Made by a program: the position numbers and the translations under genes | The notes under the pieces: model-generated | Seen by the model: only the letters and a program-made list of their open reading frames with translations | Database searches by the model: none | Told to the model about the DNA's origin: nothing | Source of the DNA: Streptomyces sp. Y2F8-2 | GTDB lineage: Bacteria > Actinomycetota > Actinomycetes > Streptomycetales > Streptomycetaceae | DNA: 64,000 bases | Direction of reading: 5' to 3' | Assembly (NCBI RefSeq): GCF_014905555.1 | Contig: NZ_BNGS01000005.1 | Location: 186,001-250,000, forward strand | Part shown: in pieces, positions 55,085 through 62,460 of the stretch | How positions within the stretch are numbered: position 1 is the first letter of the stretch | Layout of the letters: the number at the start of each line of letters is the position of its first letter

Positions 55085-55552
55085 ATGCGCAATCACACAC
55101 TCACCAAGGCGGTCATGCTCGGTGCCGTCGCTTCCCTGGCAGCAGTCATGGGGACGGCGTCCGCCGCCCCGGCCACGGCGCCGTCGGCCCCGCACACCGT
55201 GCCACGGCAGTCCGGGCGCCCCGTCGTCGTCGACTGTTTCTGGCAACCGCAGGTACGCCCCGGCGCCTTCATGATCGCCTGCGGTGACGGCAACAGCCTC
55301 CTGTCCTCGGTCCACTGGTCGCAGTGGGGGTCGCGCTCGGCCGTGGCCGAGGCCGTCAACATGGTCAACGACTGCAAGCCGTACTGCGCGGCGGGCAGGT
55401 TCCACTCGTATCCGGTCACCGTGCGGCTCGACCACCCGCAGCCCTGGAAGAAGCGCCCGCAGCTGCAGCACTACACCCGGATGACCCTCACCTACACCGA
55501 CGGCAGGCCGGACGGGTTCGGACGTGTGGTGACGTATCCCCTCTGGGACTGA
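55085..55552 (+). CDS. Conserved secreted protein, unknown function
   Basis: 155 residues with GGGAGCGG before ATG 55085. Signal peptide: MRNHTLTKAVMLGAVASLAAVMGTASAA (cleavage about residue 28). The mature part has four conserved Cys (VDCFWQP, MIACGDG, VNDCKPYC) and a WSQWGSRSAV segment. Such proteins recur in Streptomyces without a known role. Two disulfides are likely. Confidence 0.7.
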   Translation: MRNHTLTKAVMLGAVASLAAVMGTASAAPATAPSAPHTVPRQSGRPVVVDCFWQPQVRPGAFMIACGDGNSLLSSVHWSQWGSRSAVAEAVNMVNDCKPYCAAGRFHSYPVTVRLDHPQPWKKRPQLQHYTRMTLTYTDGRPDGFGRVVTYPLWD

Positions 55553-55568
55553 TCCCGCTCCTCCCCGG

Positions 55569-56447
55569 TCACGCGGGGCCGCGCAGCCCGACGCCGGTGA
55601 CCCCGACCGGGTTGCCGGACGGGATCAGTCCGGAGGCCACCACCGTCCGGGTCAGCGGGGCGAGCAGTTCGGCCAGTCGCGTGGTGGCATCGTGACCGAG
55701 CGCCCGCCACGGCCCCTCCGCGGCGGCGTCGGTCGCCTCTTCGATCCCGTCGCGCTCGGCCGCTCCCGCCTCGGTCAGACGCCCGCCGCCGTCGATCCAC
55801 CCGCGCTCTCGCAACAGCGCCTCTGTGCCCTGCCAGGTGGCGGCGTCCCATCTCCGGCCCTCCCGCAGCAACGCGCCGTCCGACTCGCCCGCGGCGGCCT
55901 TGAGCACCATCGCCTCGACCGGGCCGACGCCCCGGCTCACCAAGACGGCGACATGCCCGTCACCGCGGTGTTCGCGGAGCGTGGTCGCCGCCTGCCAGAG
56001 CCGTACGTGCGGCTGGGCAGGGCGTGCCAGCGCCTGGTTGGCGGCGCCGAGCACCCGTCCCGCGGTGTCGGCGGCCTGGGCCGCGTCCCAGGCGAGGTCC
56101 GCCGCCTCCGCCATCAGCGCGCCGTGCACGGCCTCGTCCCCGTACAGGCGCCGCATGGCGCGGTCCACGGCCCGCTCCCTGGCCGCCAGCAGGTCCGAAG
56201 GTGTCGCGTACCGCCACGCGTCGGGCAGCGCCCGCGCCACCCGCTCGGGGTGGAACACATAGAAGCTGCTGGTCACAACCGCCGCGGGAACGGGCCCGAG
56301 CGGCGCGGCGCGCAGACCGAAGTAGCCCATCCAGAAGCCGCGCATCCCGGCCTCGTCGGCGGCCTGCCGCGCCTCCGGGGCGAAGTACACAAGGTCGTGC
56401 AGCGGCTCCGAGAGCTCCCACATCAGCCGGGAAGAAACGTCCGTCAC
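55569..56447 (-). CDS. SCO6745-family protein
   Basis: 292 residues starting at GTG 56447 with GAGGGGGC upstream. The N-terminal pattern MWELSEPLHDLVYFAPEARQAADEAGMRGFWMGYFGLRAAPLGPV, with FYVFHPERVARALPDAW, is characteristic of the SCO6745 family of actinobacterial helical proteins. The C-terminal half (about 190-290; QGTEALLRERGWIDGGGRLTEAG) resembles a winged helix. Function is unknown. Divergent from the CsbD gene. Confidence 0.8.
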   Translation of the reverse strand: MTDVSSRLMWELSEPLHDLVYFAPEARQAADEAGMRGFWMGYFGLRAAPLGPVPAAVVTSSFYVFHPERVARALPDAWRYATPSDLLAARERAVDRAMRRLYGDEAVHGALMAEAADLAWDAAQAADTAGRVLGAANQALARPAQPHVRLWQAATTLREHRGDGHVAVLVSRGVGPVEAMVLKAAAGESDGALLREGRRWDAATWQGTEALLRERGWIDGGGRLTEAGAAERDGIEEATDAAAEGPWRALGHDATTRLAELLAPLTRTVVASGLIPSGNPVGVTGVGLRGPA

Positions 56448-56652
56448 CCTGCCCCCTCGACTCGTCGTCCCCGTACCCGATCGGCCGGTTATGACAGTGG
56501 TCATAGCACACATCATGACGGCCGTCACAGGGGTGCGGCAGGAGACGCGCCGGCACCGGTGCCGATCGTCCCGGCATGTTTGGGTGCCGCACCACCGATC
56601 ACTCGACGTGGTGAGTGACCCCCCAGTCGACATGCGACGTGGAGGAGCAACG

Positions 56653-56826
56653 GTGGCTGGAGAACAGAAGGCCAAGGCGAAGTACGAACAGGCCAAGGGC
56701 AAGATCAAGGAGACGTTCGGCCGCGCGCTCGGCAATGAGTCCGTGACGGCCGAAGGTCGAGGCAAGAAGTCGAAGGGCGACATGCGCCAGATGAAGGAGA
56801 AGGCCAAGGACATCTTCAAGCGCTGA
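56653..56826 (+). CDS. CsbD-family stress protein
   Basis: 57 residues from GTG 56653, with GGAGGAG in front. The sequence KAKYEQAKGKIKETFGRALGN...AEGRGKKSKGDMRQMKEKAKDIFK matches the short, highly charged CsbD family, induced by general stress in Bacillus and other bacteria. A very strong hairpin follows directly. Confidence 0.88.
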   Translation: MAGEQKAKAKYEQAKGKIKETFGRALGNESVTAEGRGKKSKGDMRQMKEKAKDIFKR

Positions 56827-56843
56827 CACAGAACGCGCCCACA

Positions 56844-56880
56844 GGCGGGGCCCCCGGTCCGGACGACCGGGGGCCCCGCC
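56844..56880. terminator. Strong bidirectional hairpin terminator
   Basis: A perfect 16-bp stem, GGCGGGGCCCCCGGTC (56844-56859) and its complement (56865-56880), with a 5-base loop. It stands between the convergent CsbD gene and the DUF6098 gene and can stop both. Confidence 0.85.
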
Positions 56881-56894
56881 GCGTGTCCCGCCGC

Positions 56895-57347
56895 TCAGCG
56901 TCCGTCGTCGCGGCGCAGGGGCCCCCAGGAGCCGGACTGGCGGTCGACCTCGGTCTGGGCCTCCCTGATGACCTTCTCGTCGACCCAGCCGACCGGCTCG
57001 ACGTCCCGTACCAGCGGCTCGTTGTCGGGCCCGCGCCCCTCGACCCGGCCCCGCAGAACCCAGGGACGCACACCCTCCCCCTTCTCACGGGGCAGGTGCG
57101 AGTAGTCGTGCAGCCGCCGGGCCACCCACAGCTCGACGGGCCGGTCCCCCCACCAGGGCTCGACCCCGAGGGGGTTGGCCGACAGTCCCGGCATCGGGAC
57201 GCCGGTGAGGTCGTCCCTGCTCTTCGCGTTCCCCAGATCGGCGGAGGGTCCGCGCGACCAGCGGACGTAGAGGTCGGAGTCGCGGTCCACCAGGGCCCCC
57301 AGCTCGCCGAGGGTCCGCACAACGGGAAGGTCGTCCGTGGCGTTCAT
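56895..57347 (-). CDS. DUF6098-family protein
   Basis: 150 residues, with GGAGGAG before ATG 57347. The sequence LYVRWSRGPSADL...DDLTGVPMPGLSANPLGVEPWWGDRPVELWVARRLHDYSHL...GVRPWVLRGRVEGRGPDNEPLVRDVEPVGWVDEKVI is the conserved DUF6098 block, rich in Trp, Arg and Asp. No enzyme motif is evident; function is unknown. It is a single gene between a terminator and the aldo/keto reductase. Confidence 0.8.
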   Translation of the reverse strand: MNATDDLPVVRTLGELGALVDRDSDLYVRWSRGPSADLGNAKSRDDLTGVPMPGLSANPLGVEPWWGDRPVELWVARRLHDYSHLPREKGEGVRPWVLRGRVEGRGPDNEPLVRDVEPVGWVDEKVIREAQTEVDRQSGSWGPLRRDDGR

Positions 57348-57508
57348 ACGGTCGCTCCTCCTCACGGTCGCCCATGCCCCGGTGGCCCCTGCGCCACCGG
57401 TTCCCCACCACGACGGCACGGATGCGCTCCCGCGCCGCGGTCACCACCGGGTACCCGTGTGCCCAGGGGCAATCCCTGAGGTGGTGGGGGAGATCCACGG
57501 CCGCCGTT

Positions 57509-58498
57509 CTAGAGGTCGACGGCCGCCATCCCGGCCTCGTCGTAGCGGTCGCCCGCCGGCGGCGGGAGTTCGGCGTCGATCCGGGCGAGGTCGTCCTTCG
57601 TCAGCTCGACGTCGACCGCGGCGGCGTTCTGTTCGAGGTAGGTGCGGCGCTTGGTGCCCGGGATCGGGACCAGGTCCTCACCCTGCGCGAGCACCCAGGC
57701 GAGAGCGAGCTGCGCCGGCGTCACGCCCTTCTCGGTGGCGATCTCCTTGACCTTCTCGGTCAGCCTGAGGTTCGCCTTCAGGTTCTCCCCGGTGAAGCGG
57801 GGGCCGTTGCGCCGGAAGTCTCCCTCGTCGAGTTCGTCCGGCGAGGTGAACCGGCCCGCGAGGAAGCCGCGCCCCAGGGGCGAGTAGGGGACGAACCCGA
57901 TCCCCAGCTCACGGCAGGTGGGCAGCACCGCGGCCTCCGGGTCGCGCGACCACAGCGAGTACTCGGTCTGCACCGCGGTGATCGGGTGGACGGCGTTCGC
58001 GCGGCGCAGCGTCTCCGCCCCCGCCTCGCTGAGGCCGATGTGGCGTACCTTGCCCTCCGCGACCAGCTCAGCCATCGCCCCGACCGTCTCCTCGATCGGC
58101 ACGTTCGGGTCGACGCGGTGCTGGTAGTACAGGTCGATGTAGTCGGTCCCGAGCCGCTTGAGCGAGCCATGGACGGAGCTGCGCACATGCTCGGCCGAGC
58201 CGTCCTGCCGCCCGATGGTGCCGATGTCCCCGGGGACGGCGTCGTCCATCCGGTAGTTGAACTTGGTCGCGATCACGTACTCGTCGCGGTGTCCCTTGAT
58301 CGCGCGGCCGATCAGCGTCTCGTTGGTGAGCGGGCCGTAGAGCTGTGCGGTGTCCAGGAACGTGACGCCCAGCTCGAGGGCGCGCCGGATGGTCCTGATG
58401 CCCTCGTCCTCGTCGGCGGTGCCGTAGAAGGCGGACATCCCCATGCAGCCGAGACCGATGGCGGAAACCTCCAGGTCCCGAAGCCTGCGCTGCTTCAT
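57509..58498 (-). CDS. Aldo/keto reductase
   Basis: 329 residues, TIM barrel. The catalytic tetrad is complete: Asp and Tyr in TFLDTAQLYGP, Lys in VIATKFN and His in DLYYQHRVDP. The C-terminal cofactor segment VPIPGTKRRTYLEQNAAAVDVEL is typical of AKR13/YakC-like members, which reduce aldehydes or ketones with NADPH. ATG 58498 starts the family-typical MKQRRLRDLEVSAIGLGCMGMS. Longer in-frame upstream sequence is repetitive and not homologous. Confidence 0.9.
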   Translation of the reverse strand: MKQRRLRDLEVSAIGLGCMGMSAFYGTADEDEGIRTIRRALELGVTFLDTAQLYGPLTNETLIGRAIKGHRDEYVIATKFNYRMDDAVPGDIGTIGRQDGSAEHVRSSVHGSLKRLGTDYIDLYYQHRVDPNVPIEETVGAMAELVAEGKVRHIGLSEAGAETLRRANAVHPITAVQTEYSLWSRDPEAAVLPTCRELGIGFVPYSPLGRGFLAGRFTSPDELDEGDFRRNGPRFTGENLKANLRLTEKVKEIATEKGVTPAQLALAWVLAQGEDLVPIPGTKRRTYLEQNAAAVDVELTKDDLARIDAELPPPAGDRYDEAGMAAVDL

Positions 58499-58905
58499 GT
58501 GCGTCTCAGCCCTTCCTTGCGATGCTGTCCTTCGCTCCGCGGGTGCGTGCGAAGCGTGAGGCTCACCGTGCCCGCGGCTCACCGTGCCCGCGGCCTCATG
58601 GCACACCGGCCTCCTCAACTCCATAGAGCGGCGAATCCGCCGCAGCGGCATCCCGGAGGTCCGCATACGGCGAGTCCGGCAGGCGGTACTCAGCCGGCAC
58701 AGTCCGGCGTGCGCCGAGGTCCGGCACGCGACCATGTGGCGAGACGGCCGCCCGGCGCCCGCCGCCCACGGCACGTTCGCCGCACACGGCCCGTTCGCCG
58801 CACACGGCCCGTTCGCCGCCCACGACTGTTCCCGGTGAGCCATGGCGTGCACGCTAGATCTTCGAGTGGGCTCGAAGTCAAGGCGGCGGCCGGAGCGTGG
58901 CTCCC
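58499..58905. other. Intergenic stretch with three 18-bp tandem repeats
   Basis: About 400 bases without a gene. CACGGCCCGTTCGCCGCA and its close copies form a tandem array of three (58767-58784, 58785-58802, 58803-58820), followed by CACGAC. It lies between the methyltransferase stop and the aldo/keto reductase start, both on the minus strand, so it could be part of the reductase control region or just slippage. Confidence 0.5.
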
Positions 58906-59718
58906 TCAGCGGCCCTTGCGGCCCACGCCCGCGTACACCCAGTACTCCCGCGGGTTGTCCGGAACCGGGTCCTCCGGATCCGGGCGCCACAGCGGTACGT
59001 GCACCAGGCCGGGCTCCACCAGGTCGAAGCCGTCGAAAAGGGCGAGGATCTCGTCGCGGGAGCGTGCGGTGACCGGCGACGTGGCCCGGGACCGGTACAG
59101 CTTGCCCACGGCGGCGGCCGTGTCCGGCCGGTCCTGGTTCGTGGCATGGCTCATCGCCAGCCAGCTGCCCTCGGGGACGGCGTCCCGGAAGGCGGCCACG
59201 AGGCCGGCCGGGTCCTCCTCGGGGGCGATGAAGTGCAGGATCGTGATCATCAGTACGGCGACCGGCTCCTCGAAGTCGATCAGTTTCCGCACCTGGGGCG
59301 AGGACAGGACGTCCTGCGGCCTTCGGATGTCGGCGTCGACGATGTCCGCGTGCGGGTTGTCGGCGAGCAGGGAAGCACTGTGCGCCACGGCCACCGGGTC
59401 GTTGTCCACGTAGATCACCCGCGCTCCGGGGCTGGCCTCCTGCGCCACCTCGTGGACGTTGCCCTGGGTGGGGATGCCCGAGCCGAGGTCGATGAACTGC
59501 CGCACTCCGGCTCCGATCAGGAAGCGCACGGCCCGCCGAAGAAAGGCGCGGTTGGCCCGCGCCAGGGTGCGGACCTGGGGGTCGATGGCGGTGAACGCCG
59601 CCAGCGCCTCCCGGTCGATCGCGAAGTTGTGCTGCCCGCCCAGCATGGCGTCGTACATCCGGGCGACGCTCGCCTTGTCGGGATCGACGCCCTGCGGGAG
59701 ACCCTCGTGACCCGGCAC
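58906..59718 (-). CDS. SAM-dependent methyltransferase (DUF574/Methyltransf_19 type)
   Basis: 270 residues from GTG 59718, with GGGGGAG upstream. Family marks: DPDKASVARMYDAMLGGQHNFAIDRE at the N-terminus, SAM-binding FIDLGSGIPTQGNVHEVAQ, VIYVDNDPVAVAHSASLLAD and the ILHFIAPEEDP region. This family is greatly expanded in Streptomyces and its substrates are mostly unknown. Divergent from the phosphatase gene; the 59735-59765 stretch is AT-rich (ATCATATAG) and is a likely promoter. Confidence 0.88.
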   Translation of the reverse strand: MPGHEGLPQGVDPDKASVARMYDAMLGGQHNFAIDREALAAFTAIDPQVRTLARANRAFLRRAVRFLIGAGVRQFIDLGSGIPTQGNVHEVAQEASPGARVIYVDNDPVAVAHSASLLADNPHADIVDADIRRPQDVLSSPQVRKLIDFEEPVAVLMITILHFIAPEEDPAGLVAAFRDAVPEGSWLAMSHATNQDRPDTAAAVGKLYRSRATSPVTARSRDEILALFDGFDLVEPGLVHVPLWRPDPEDPVPDNPREYWVYAGVGRKGR

Positions 59719-59968
59719 TCCAACTCCCCCAATCGACAATGATCTTGATGTCCCATCATATAGTTGCCAGCGACCACGCGGCGGGGCGATCCCCTGCCGC
59801 CGGCAGCACCCGGCCCCCACCCGGAAAGGCACGACCCTGCGGAACGAAGCGCGCAGCCACTTCGGCGAAGCACCGGCGGCCGCAGGCTCGCCCCGTCGAC
59901 TTCCCTTCTCCCCGGCGGCCGACGTCATCGGCTCCGAGCTCGACCTGCACCTGACCGGCAGCCATATC

Positions 59969-61207
59969 GTGCACGCGCTGACGCCCGGGTTCTGCGACGC
60001 GGCATCGGTGTACCTGCTGCAGCGCTGGCTCGTCGAGGAGAACGTCTACGCCGTCGCGGACCCGCCGCAGATCGAGGCCCGCCGGCTCGCGCTGCGCGTG
60101 GGAACGGACGCGGCGGAGGACTGGGAGGGCATACTGCCGGTCGGCGAGGTGATCGTCTTCCCACGGGAGACGCCCTACGCACGCGCCCTGGCCACCCGGC
60201 GCACGCAACTGCTCGACGCGGTGGACGCCCACACCACCGAACGCCTCACCGCCTCCGGCGGCGACGCGGCCCGGATCAACCGGCTCCTGCAGACGGTTTC
60301 CTTCCTTGTGGTGCCGCTGCATCTGCGCGGCACCGCCGTCGGTTTCATCGTCGGCAGTCGTGGCCCGCACCGGGCCCGCTTCCGCCTCGACGAGGCCGCG
60401 GCCGTCGAGTCGCTGGCCGCGCGGGCCTGCGTGGCCCTGGACAACGCACGCCGGTACGAGCGTGAGCGCCGCACGGCTCTGGCCATCCGGCGAAGCCTGC
60501 TCCCCGCAACAGCACAGGAGTTCGACGGCTGCCGCATCGCCCACGACTATCTTCCCGCCGGACAGGACAACATCATCGGGGGCGACTGGTTCGACGTTCT
60601 GTCCCGGCCGGGCGGCCGAATCGGTCTGGTCGTCGGGGACGCCATGGGGCACGGCCCGGAGTCGGCGGTCGCGATGATCCAGCTGCGTACCGCCGTGCGT
60701 ACTCTGGCGGGCCTCGACATCGCCCCCGCGGAACTGATGCGCCGGCTCGACGCACTCGCCTGCGACACCCCCGGCGCCTCCTTCGCCACCTGTATGTACG
60801 CCGAGTGGGACGCGCAACGGCGTACCTGCACGTTCGTCGGCGCCGGTCACCCTCCGCCGCTGATCCGGGGCCCGGACGGACGGGCCGCACCGGTCTCGCT
60901 CACCAGCGCCGGCCTGCCGCTCGGCCTCGGCACGGGCACCTATGAGCCGACCGTGCTGCACGTTCCCGAACCCGCGCTGCTGCTGCTCTACAGCGACGGC
61001 CTGGTGGAGTCCCGCCACACCGACATCGACCAGGGCATCGCCGCCCTCGCCGGTCTCCTGGACTCGTACGCCGCAGCGTCCGCGGACTCGACCGACCCGG
61101 GCGCCCTGCAAGCGCTGGGCCGGCGGCTGCTGCACGACACACCGGCCACGGACGGCACGGACGACCGGACCGTCCTCCTCGCCGAACTGACGCCTGTGCG
61201 GGACTGA
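59969..61207 (+). CDS. GAF/SpoIIE (PP2C-type) Ser/Thr phosphatase
   Basis: At least 412 residues. A GAF-like sensor (about 1-165; HALTPGFCDAASVYLLQRW, FLVVPLHLRGTAVGFI) precedes a SpoIIE phosphatase domain (about 180-410), with GGDWFDVLS, GDAMGHGPESA, VGAGHPPPL, LYSDGLVE and DDRTVLL for the two metals. It probably dephosphorylates an anti-anti-sigma factor. GTG 59969 is the first standard start, yet coding-like sequence extends upstream to CTG 59837 (AAAGG eight bases before it; ...PAADVIGSELDLHLTGSHI), so the true start may be non-standard. Confidence 0.86.
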   Translation: MHALTPGFCDAASVYLLQRWLVEENVYAVADPPQIEARRLALRVGTDAAEDWEGILPVGEVIVFPRETPYARALATRRTQLLDAVDAHTTERLTASGGDAARINRLLQTVSFLVVPLHLRGTAVGFIVGSRGPHRARFRLDEAAAVESLAARACVALDNARRYERERRTALAIRRSLLPATAQEFDGCRIAHDYLPAGQDNIIGGDWFDVLSRPGGRIGLVVGDAMGHGPESAVAMIQLRTAVRTLAGLDIAPAELMRRLDALACDTPGASFATCMYAEWDAQRRTCTFVGAGHPPPLIRGPDGRAAPVSLTSAGLPLGLGTGTYEPTVLHVPEPALLLLYSDGLVESRHTDIDQGIAALAGLLDSYAAASADSTDPGALQALGRRLLHDTPATDGTDDRTVLLAELTPVRD

Positions 61208-61309
61208 ACGACCTGGGCTCATCACCGTCTTGTGGGCGGGACGGAGCGATGGAACGCTTCCCCTCCGCCGGTACCGTCCGGGAGCGGTGACGCGGAGGGG
61301 AGAGGGCCG

Positions 61310-62269
61310 ATGGAGTTGGAGCTCCGGCACCTGCGCGTGCTCTGCGCGATCGCCGACGCGGGGAGCGTGGGGCGGGCCGCGGCGGACCTGGGGTACTCGC
61401 AACCGGCCATGAGCACCCAACTGCGGCGCATCGAGCGCCACTTCGGTGAGCCGTTGTTCGAGCGCGGCGCATCGGGCGTGCGGCTCACCAGGTACGGCGT
61501 GGAGGTCGTGGCCCGGGCGCGGGATGTCCTCGCCCGCGTGGAGGCGATCGGGCGCCGTCCGTGCGGGAGCACTGCGAGAACGCGTAGGGCCCTGCGCGTG
61601 GCTGCCACCAACTCCCCGATTCTGCCGGGCATGGTGATGCGGGTCCGGCGCCGGCTGCCGGACGTGTCGCTCACGGTGAGCAGCGTGTACGCGTCCTCCC
61701 GGATCGTCGAGCTCCTTCAGGAGGGCGTGGTGGAGGCGGCGATCGCCGCGGACTACCCGGGCAGGGAGTTGCGCCATTCGGCCACGGTGGCACACCGGGG
61801 GATCGTCACCGAGCCGACGTTCGTGGCTCTGCCGACGTGTCACCGGCTCAGACACCACTCCCAGGTCTCGCTCGCCGACCTGGCGGAGGAGGCGTGGTTC
61901 GTGACACCCGACGACGGAGCGGGCTGGCCGGGAGTGTTCTACGCGGCCTGCGAGGCGGCCGGCTTCTCACCCGCGGTGGTGCACGAATTCCTCGGCGACC
62001 AGGCGCAGTTGCAGCACATGATCGCCGACGGCCTCGGCGTGTCGCTGGTGCAGGCGACACTCCGGCCGACGCCGGGCGTGCTGGTCAAACCACTGACGGG
62101 CACACCGCTGTGGTGCCGCTATGTGCTGGCCTGGCGGCGCGACAGGGTTCCCGAGGAACTGGCCGAGACGCTTTACGTCTCCGCCACCACGGCCTACCAG
62201 GATCTCGTCGCCCGCTCTCCGCACCTGCGGACATGGGCTTCGCGGACGTGGCGCGTGACCGTGACATAG
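61310..62269 (+). CDS. LysR-family transcriptional regulator
   Basis: 319 residues from ATG 61310 (GGGGAGAGGG upstream). N-terminal winged helix (LRHLRVLCAIADAGSVGRAAADLGYSQPAMSTQLRRIERHFGEPLF) and an effector domain (about residues 95-300) complete the LysR architecture. The effector is unknown. It lies before the collagenase gene on the same strand with a repeat-rich gap between them, so the collagenase is a candidate target. Confidence 0.9.
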   Translation: MELELRHLRVLCAIADAGSVGRAAADLGYSQPAMSTQLRRIERHFGEPLFERGASGVRLTRYGVEVVARARDVLARVEAIGRRPCGSTARTRRALRVAATNSPILPGMVMRVRRRLPDVSLTVSSVYASSRIVELLQEGVVEAAIAADYPGRELRHSATVAHRGIVTEPTFVALPTCHRLRHHSQVSLADLAEEAWFVTPDDGAGWPGVFYAACEAAGFSPAVVHEFLGDQAQLQHMIADGLGVSLVQATLRPTPGVLVKPLTGTPLWCRYVLAWRRDRVPEELAETLYVSATTAYQDLVARSPHLRTWASRTWRVTVT

Positions 62270-62302
62270 CTCCGGCGAGCATCCGGGCGGATGCCGTGCC
62301 AG

Positions 62303-62370
62303 GTGTCATGTCCCGCCAGGTGCCATGCCCCGCCAAGTGTTATGCCCCGCCGCGCAATGTGCTATGTCAC
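62303..62370. repeat. Degenerate 17-bp repeat array in the collagenase promoter region
   Basis: Four copies of GTGYCATGYCCCGCC-like units: 62303-62319, 62320-62336, 62337-62351 and a partial copy at 62359-62370. The partial copy ends in GCTATGTCAC, the exact reverse complement of GTGACATAGC at 62261-62270, which overlaps the LysR gene stop. The array stands about 90-160 bases before the collagenase start and looks like regulator-binding iterons. Confidence 0.6.
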
Positions 62371-62460
62371 ACCCCATTGTGAGGACCACCGGCCCTTGAG
62401 AAGGTGCCTCTCACGCCTCATCACCGCCTCCGAGGCGCATCTATCCGTGAAGGAGCCCAG

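Noticed and set aside
58596..58823. Minus-strand frames coding for repeats such as NGPCA or GERAVC
   Set aside because: They simply translate the 18-bp tandem DNA repeat; no start signal or conserved protein is present.
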